Source of the DNA: Streptomyces asoensis
GTDB lineage: Bacteria; Actinomycetota; Actinomycetes; Streptomycetales; Streptomycetaceae
Length of the DNA: 64,000 nt
NCBI RefSeq assembly: GCF_016860545.1
Contig: NZ_BNEB01000005.1
Coordinates: 558,001-622,000, forward strand
Direction of reading: 5' to 3'
In this document: positions 59,673 through 64,000 of the stretch, piece by piece
Layout of the letters: every line of letters begins with the position of its first letter
Numbering within the stretch: the stretch's first letter is position 1
Position numbers and translations under genes: made by a program
The notes under the pieces: generated by a model
Told to the model about the DNA's origin: nothing
The model's database searches: none
What the model saw: the letters and a program-made list of their open reading frames with translations, nothing else

Positions 59673-61880
59673 TCATGGGTAGTTCACCAGGTTGGCCACG
59701 TTCGTCGCGGAACCGGACGGCCCGCCGCGGTCGTTGATGACGTGCCGGATCGTCCCGGTGCCGCCGAGCGAGACCGTCACCATGTTCTGGAAGCGCACGT
59801 TCGGGTTGGCCGGGACCTCGAAGGCGCGCTCGGCGGTGACGCTCGGGTCCACGTTGAAGTAGCAGTAGCTGCCGAGTCCGTAGGCCTGGTGGCTGGTGAC
59901 CGTGTTCGCGACCTTGTAGGCGGCGTAGCCCTGGGTGGTCCCGTTCATCCAGGCCGCCTGGGTGGGCGGGTCGTAGGGCATCTCGTTCTGGTAGAAGTAC
60001 GTCCGCCCGCCGTTGCCGTTCCACACGGTCTGGTACTTGCGGTAGTGCTCGACGAACAGGCCGTACATGGTGACGTCGTCACCGTTGACGACGAGCCCGG
60101 TGTCCGCCGTGTTGGTGTTCCAGCCGACCCCGGTGCCGTGGTCGGCGCGCCAGATCCACATGTGGTCGCCGATGACGTCGTCGCTGTTGACGACGAGGCT
60201 GGTGGTCGCCTTGCCGACGGCGGCCCCGCCGACCCGGAAGTAGACGTCGTGCAGGGAGGTCGGGTTGCCGCTGTGGTCGGCGGCGGACCCGTTCGGGCCG
60301 ATCTCCACCAGGGTCTGCGAGTTGGTGGTGCCGGCGTCGAAGAGGACGCCCGCGATCTTCACTCCGTCCACGTCGGCGACGGTCATGGCGGTGACGCCGT
60401 TGTCGGGGACGAACGTGGCGAGGCCCAGGCCGAGCACCACGGTGTCGGGGCGGGTCACCCGCAGCGTCTGGTCCAGGTGGTACACACCGGGTGTGACCAG
60501 CAGGTTCTTGCCTTCGGCGAGAGCCGCGTCGATCTGTGCGGCGGTCGCGCCCGGCTTGACGACGAAGAACTGGTCGATACCGAGCGAGGTGCCCGGGGCG
60601 GTCCCGTCGGCCCAGGTGGTGGCCGAGGAATTGGTCCGCACGGACGGGACGAACACCTTGTAGGCACCGGCCGCGTCCACGTACAGGAAGGGCTTCTCCC
60701 GCACCGTGGGGGTCTGGGCGACGGTGGTGTAGGGCGGGTTGGGGAAGCTGTTGCCGGGCACGCCCTGACTGCCGACGAAGACCATGTTCCAGTTGGAGCC
60801 CGTCCAGCTGCCGAGCCGCGAGTTGCGGGTCAGCCACTGCTGCTGGGTGCCCGAGCGCACCTGGCCGTCGATCTTGCTGTCGGCCATGAACCCGCCGCTG
60901 GACCAGCCGCCGTCGCTCAGTTCCAGGTTGCCGCGCACATGCATGCGCCGGTATCCGGAGGCCTGCGACACCGCCCAGCGGTCGGTTCCGCCGGTCGGGT
61001 TGACGGAGAGGTTCTCGGCTCCGCGCCAGAAGTTCTGGGTGGCGTTCTGCGGCGGGAACCAGTCGGCCTCCACATGGACCGCGCCGTTGACGGTGACCGA
61101 GTCGGGTGACTGGCCGAGGCCCAGGACCTGGGTGTAGAAGCCGACGTTGACGTCGTTGTTGTACGTGCCGGGCTTGAACATCACCGCGTAGCGCTGGGAG
61201 CCGAACTGGTTCGTCTCCTGCTGGTGGAAGATCGAGTTCAGCCGGCTCTGGATCGTGGACGAGGGCATCGACGGGTCGAAGACGACGACGTTGGGGCCGA
61301 GGTCGACGTCCCCGGGCGCGGTGCTCACGGGCGTGACCTGGAAGCGCTGGGCGGCGGTGCCGTTGCAGGTGTACTGCACCAGCTGGACGCTGTCGGCCGT
61401 CGAGGCGGAGGGGACGTCGAGGCACTTGCCGCTGTTGCGGTTGACGAAGCGGTACGCGCCGCCGCCCTCGTCGACGGGCTGCCACTGCTGGTTGGCGCCG
61501 CCGCCGTAGGTCCACAGGTGCACGGCCGCGTTGTCGGCCGTGGAGACGTCGCTGACGTCCACGACCTGCTGGGCGTCGTTGCGGCTGCCGATCCGCACGT
61601 ATCCGTCACCGGTGGAGGTGAAGTTCCACTGCTGGGCGGCGCTGTTGTTGCAGGCGTACTGCTGCACGACGGTGCCGTTCACGGTGGCGGCCGCCCGGGC
61701 GTCCAGGCATTTGCCGCTGCCGGAGCTCACCACGGTGGACCAGCCGGTGGGCAGGGCGGCGGCGGCCCCGGCCGCGGCCCGGGCGGGCTGGCCCCCGGTG
61801 AACAGGGAGAGGGCCGTGGCCGCGGCCACGCAGGCCGCGGCCCAGGGGGCCGCGAGGGATGGTCTGGGGATGCGGAGCAC
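59673..61880 (-). CDS. Secreted ricin-lectin plus beta-helix protein (putative polysaccharide hydrolase)
   Basis: 735-aa exported protein. Signal peptide ~1-36 (AACVAAATALSLFTGGQPA), a CBM13 ricin-type lectin (~45-185, QxW motifs AAQQWNF, NQQWQPV, AAQRFQV, Cys pairs), then a ~540-residue domain made of right-handed beta-helix turns (SRLNSIFHQQETNQFGSQRY, MFKPGTYNNDVNVGFYTQVL, VVNSDDVIGDHMWIWRADHG, VVNGDDVTMYGLFVEHY). Bacterial relatives are often mis-named adenylyl cyclase; the fold is closer to GH55/pectate-lyase-type glycosidases, but the activity is unknown. GTG 61880 follows AGGAGA. It is adjacent to GH18 and GH16 genes on the same strand, in line with glucan/chitin degradation. Confidence 0.85.
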   Translation of the reverse strand: MLRIPRPSLAAPWAAACVAAATALSLFTGGQPARAAAGAAAALPTGWSTVVSSGSGKCLDARAAATVNGTVVQQYACNNSAAQQWNFTSTGDGYVRIGSRNDAQQVVDVSDVSTADNAAVHLWTYGGGANQQWQPVDEGGGAYRFVNRNSGKCLDVPSASTADSVQLVQYTCNGTAAQRFQVTPVSTAPGDVDLGPNVVVFDPSMPSSTIQSRLNSIFHQQETNQFGSQRYAVMFKPGTYNNDVNVGFYTQVLGLGQSPDSVTVNGAVHVEADWFPPQNATQNFWRGAENLSVNPTGGTDRWAVSQASGYRRMHVRGNLELSDGGWSSGGFMADSKIDGQVRSGTQQQWLTRNSRLGSWTGSNWNMVFVGSQGVPGNSFPNPPYTTVAQTPTVREKPFLYVDAAGAYKVFVPSVRTNSSATTWADGTAPGTSLGIDQFFVVKPGATAAQIDAALAEGKNLLVTPGVYHLDQTLRVTRPDTVVLGLGLATFVPDNGVTAMTVADVDGVKIAGVLFDAGTTNSQTLVEIGPNGSAADHSGNPTSLHDVYFRVGGAAVGKATTSLVVNSDDVIGDHMWIWRADHGTGVGWNTNTADTGLVVNGDDVTMYGLFVEHYRKYQTVWNGNGGRTYFYQNEMPYDPPTQAAWMNGTTQGYAAYKVANTVTSHQAYGLGSYCYFNVDPSVTAERAFEVPANPNVRFQNMVTVSLGGTGTIRHVINDRGGPSGSATNVANLVNYP

Positions 61881-61955
61881 GTCTTCTCCTGTGCCGACAC
61901 AGCGGCGTGAGGGGGGTGGGGGGGAGGAACCGGGCGTCCGGGCCGCGGGGGCGGC

Positions 61956-63344
61956 TCAGCCGGCGTACTGCGCGAAGACCCGGGTGAAATCCCAGGGCTG
62001 CTGGGCCACGCCCGAGCAGGTGTCGGCGCCGCCGCCGGTGCAGGGCCGGTCGCGGTTGACCGACCAGAAGGTCAGCCGGGCCAGGTGACGCTGCTGGGCG
62101 TAGGCCAGGATGGTGCGGAAGTCGGCGACGGTCACGGTCTCGCTGTTGTCGGTGATGCCGTTCATCGAGGAGATGCCGGTGCGCCGGTAGGCCTGGTCGT
62201 CCGAGTAGCCGTACGCGTTCTTCACCGCGGTCTTGAGCCCCTCGGCCGCCCGGACGGTGAGCTGGCCCATGTTCTGGCCCGCGCCGCCGAAGTCGAACGG
62301 CATGATCGTCCAGCTGTCCACGGTGAGTCCGGAGGCGGCGGCCCTGCCGATCAGGCTGCTGTCGGGGCCGGTCTGGCCGGTGCCGAAGGTGACGTACACC
62401 TTGATACCCGGGTTGTCGGCCTTGACGGTCTTCAGCGCGTCGACCGTGCGCTGCTGCACGGTCGGGCTGTCGTAGGCCGCGGCCTCGATGTCGATGTCGA
62501 TCGCCTTGAGCCCGTAGGCGTTGATGACCTTCTGGTAGGCGGCGGCCAGTTCGCCCGCGCTGCCGCAGGAGCTCTCCAGCTTGTTGCCGCTCCAGCCGCC
62601 GAACGACGGGATCACGTCGCCGCCCGCCGCCCGGACCGTGCCGATGGTCTGCTGGTCGACTCCGCCGGTGAGCGGACGGCCGCCGTCCCACTGCGGGTTG
62701 CAGTAGCCGTTGCTCAGGACGAAGGCAAGCGTGAACCACTTGACGCCGGTCGCGTTCATCACGGTGGTGGGGCTGGGCGGGCTGCCCCAGCCGTTGTAGA
62801 GGTAGGGCGCGACGGCCATGGCGCCGGGACCTGGCGACGGCTCTCCCCCGCCGGCGGGTGCCGTCCACTTCTGGTTGGCGGCGCCGGTACAGGTCCAGAT
62901 CTGCAACGGGGTGCCGTTCGCCGAGCTGTTGCCGGTGGCGTCCAGGCACTTGTCCGCCTGCGGGTTGACGATGTCCCGAGCGGCGCTGACCGTCCACTGC
63001 TGCGCCGCGCTGCCGTTGCACGTCCACAGCTGGGTCCGCGTCCCGTCGGCGGTGCCGCCGGAAGCGACGTCGAGACACTTGCCCAGGGCGCGGATCGTGC
63101 CGTCCGCGCCCACGGTCCACTGCTGGGCCGCGGTGCCGTTGCAGTCGTACAGCTGCACGGCCGTGCCGTCGGCGGTGGCGGCGCCCGCGATGTCGACGCA
63201 CTTGCCGCCGACGCCGGTGATCTGTCCGGTGGCCGCCGCGGCGCCGCTGGCCGGGGTGCCGGTCAGGCCGGTGAGCAGCGCGGCGACGGCCGCGGTGCCC
63301 AGCGCGCCGCGGACCGCGCGTCGGTGCGTGGATCTCGTGGTCAT
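61956..63344 (-). CDS. Secreted GH18 chitinase-like protein with CBM13 lectin
   Basis: 462-aa exported enzyme. Signal peptide ~10-40 (TAAVAALLTGLTGTPASGAA), a three-lobed ricin B lectin (~42-165: QLYDCNGTAAQQWTV, LWTCNGSAAQQWTV, IWTCTGAANQKWTA), a Pro/Gly linker, then a GH18 barrel (~180-460): YLYNGWGSPPSPTTVM, GDVIPSFGGWSGNKLE and the catalytic strand LKAIDIDIEAAAYD, where DIDIE supplies the proton-donor Glu. FTLAFVLSNGYCNPQWDGG fits bacterial chitinases of the ChiD/family-18 exo type. ATG 63344 overlaps the GH16 stop (ATGA), so GH16-GH18 are coupled. The lectin DNA almost duplicates that of GH16. Confidence 0.9.
   Translation of the reverse strand: MTTRSTHRRAVRGALGTAAVAALLTGLTGTPASGAAAATGQITGVGGKCVDIAGAATADGTAVQLYDCNGTAAQQWTVGADGTIRALGKCLDVASGGTADGTRTQLWTCNGSAAQQWTVSAARDIVNPQADKCLDATGNSSANGTPLQIWTCTGAANQKWTAPAGGGEPSPGPGAMAVAPYLYNGWGSPPSPTTVMNATGVKWFTLAFVLSNGYCNPQWDGGRPLTGGVDQQTIGTVRAAGGDVIPSFGGWSGNKLESSCGSAGELAAAYQKVINAYGLKAIDIDIEAAAYDSPTVQQRTVDALKTVKADNPGIKVYVTFGTGQTGPDSSLIGRAAASGLTVDSWTIMPFDFGGAGQNMGQLTVRAAEGLKTAVKNAYGYSDDQAYRRTGISSMNGITDNSETVTVADFRTILAYAQQRHLARLTFWSVNRDRPCTGGGADTCSGVAQQPWDFTRVFAQYAG
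62861..63215 (-). repeat. Duplicated CBM13 lectin DNA shared by the GH18 and GH16 genes
   Basis: The lectin-coding DNA 62861-63215 (GH18) aligns with 63352-63706 (GH16) at a constant 491-bp offset. The stretch around 63049-63165 versus 63540-63656 is almost identical, including long runs of identical silent sites, and its peptide (AVQLYDCNGTAAQQWTV...ALGKCLDVASGGTADGT) is the same in both. Confidence 0.75.
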
Positions 63345-64000
63345 CGGGTCACCGTCCACTTCTGCTGGGTGGCGCCGGTGCAGGTCCAGATCTGCAACCG
63401 GGTTCCGTTGGCCGAACCGCCGCCCGCGGCGTCCAGGCACTTGTTCGCCTGCGGGTTGACGATGTCCCGGGCCGCGGGGACGGCCCACTGCTGGGCGGCG
63501 GTGCCGTTGCAGTCGTACAGCTGGACGGGGGTGCCGTCGGCGGTGCCGCCCGAGGCGACGTCCAGGCACTTGCCCAGGGCGCGGATCGTGCCGTCCGCGC
63601 CGACCGTCCACTGCTGGGCCGCGGTGCCGTTGCAGTCGTACAGCTGCACGGCGGTCCCGTTGGCGGGGTTGGCCCCGGCCACGTCCACGCACTTGCCGCC
63701 GATGCCCGTGATGGGACCGCTGCCGCCCGGCTGGGCCGTGTCGGTGCTGACGCGGACGTAGTCGACGAGGAGTTGCTGGGGCAGCGCGGTGCTGCCGTCG
63801 GGGTCGCCCGGCCAGTAGCCGCCGACGGCGAGGTTGAGGATCACGAAGAAGGGCTTGTCGAAGACCCACTGCCGACCGCCGAGGTCGGCGGGCGTGCGCC
63901 GCTGGTAGACGGTGCCGTCGACGGACCAGGTGATCGCGTTCGGGCTCCAGTCGACGGCGAAGGTGTGGAAGGCGTCGGCGAAGGCCTGTCCGCCGGGCAG
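63341..64000 (-). CDS. GH16-family beta-glucanase with CBM13 lectin, 5' part outside window
   Basis: Only the last 219 residues are visible. The C-terminal part of a GH16 jelly-roll is clear: HTFAVDWSPNAITWSVDGTV, then WVFDKPFFVILNLAVGGYWP and PQQLLVDYVRV, the standard end of laminarinase/beta-1,3-glucanase domains. A Gly-rich linker follows and a three-lobed ricin lectin (~95-219, QxW: AAQQWTV, AAQQWAV, QQKWTV). The EIDIxE catalytic strand lies beyond the right edge. It is upstream of and coupled to GH18; with the chitinase and the beta-helix protein it would attack fungal or algal cell-wall polymers. Confidence 0.9.
   Translation of the reverse strand: MPGGQAFADAFHTFAVDWSPNAITWSVDGTVYQRRTPADLGGRQWVFDKPFFVILNLAVGGYWPGDPDGSTALPQQLLVDYVRVSTDTAQPGGSGPITGIGGKCVDVAGANPANGTAVQLYDCNGTAAQQWTVGADGTIRALGKCLDVASGGTADGTPVQLYDCNGTAAQQWAVPAARDIVNPQANKCLDAAGGGSANGTRLQIWTCTGATQQKWTVTR

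Overview
The window looks like part of a Streptomyces (or very close actinomycete) chromosome. It is extremely GC-rich with near-total G/C third positions, starts are often GTG or TTG behind GGAGG-type ribosome sites, and many genes overlap by ATGA/GTGA. The content is typical of that genus: PAS-PP2C and SpoIIE-type phosphatases, ROK and IclR regulators, DUF3618/holin envelope proteins, ricin-lectin (CBM13) secreted hydrolases and a LamG-RHS pair. No rRNA, tRNA, CRISPR array, transposase or phage gene was seen.

Layout. 1-6.9 kb (minus): a cyclase-family hydrolase, GMC oxidoreductase, SDR dehydrogenase, cytochrome bd oxidase (cydA-cydB) and a partial Na+/H+ antiporter in one direction with short gaps, probably a respiratory/redox unit. 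7-18 kb: stress and housekeeping genes: PAS-PP2C phosphatase, DMT transporter, a three-gene envelope operon (half-MscL zinc-ribbon protein, holin-like, DUF3618), Excalibur protein, PPK2, large catalase KatE, MSMEG_6728-type protein and a short RecQ helicase. 18.1-24.9 kb: a secreted carbohydrate operon (ROK regulator, GH27, GH95, SGNH esterase), the regulator having a textbook promoter that should give leaderless mRNA. 25-35.4 kb: small hypotheticals, BrkB/YihY membrane protein, SRPBCC protein, a frameshifted FAD oxidoreductase, an SDR, a PLP epimerase/aminotransferase-like protein, a secreted ScyD/ScyE-like protein and an alpha/beta-hydrolase without its catalytic Ser and His.

35.4-45.8 kb is a two-gene secreted giant locus: a 1260-aa LamG protein followed by a 2175-aa RHS protein whose last ~270 residues, after the RHS core, match no fold I recognise. 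It is preceded by a purine-rich tract and a perfect 14-bp palindrome. 46-48.5 kb: a membrane-anchored Mrr-like nuclease with a 63-aa membrane protein, then an NDH-2/FSP1-like flavoprotein. 48.66-49.06 kb is a deletion scar: C-terminal remnants of a GH127-like gene (minus) and a GH43-like gene (plus), joined head to head.

49-59.6 kb: SpoIIE-type phosphatase, IclR regulator, a hypothetical protein, and a ROK repressor divergent from a sugar ABC importer (mmsA-mmsB-chvE) with a recognisable promoter between them; then a LysR/SDR divergent pair. 59.6-64 kb (minus): secreted polysaccharide-degrading genes with ricin-type lectin modules (beta-helix protein, GH18 chitinase-like, partial GH16), the last two sharing near-identical lectin DNA. 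Overall the region combines redox/stress functions with uptake and extracellular breakdown of plant, fungal or algal polysaccharide.
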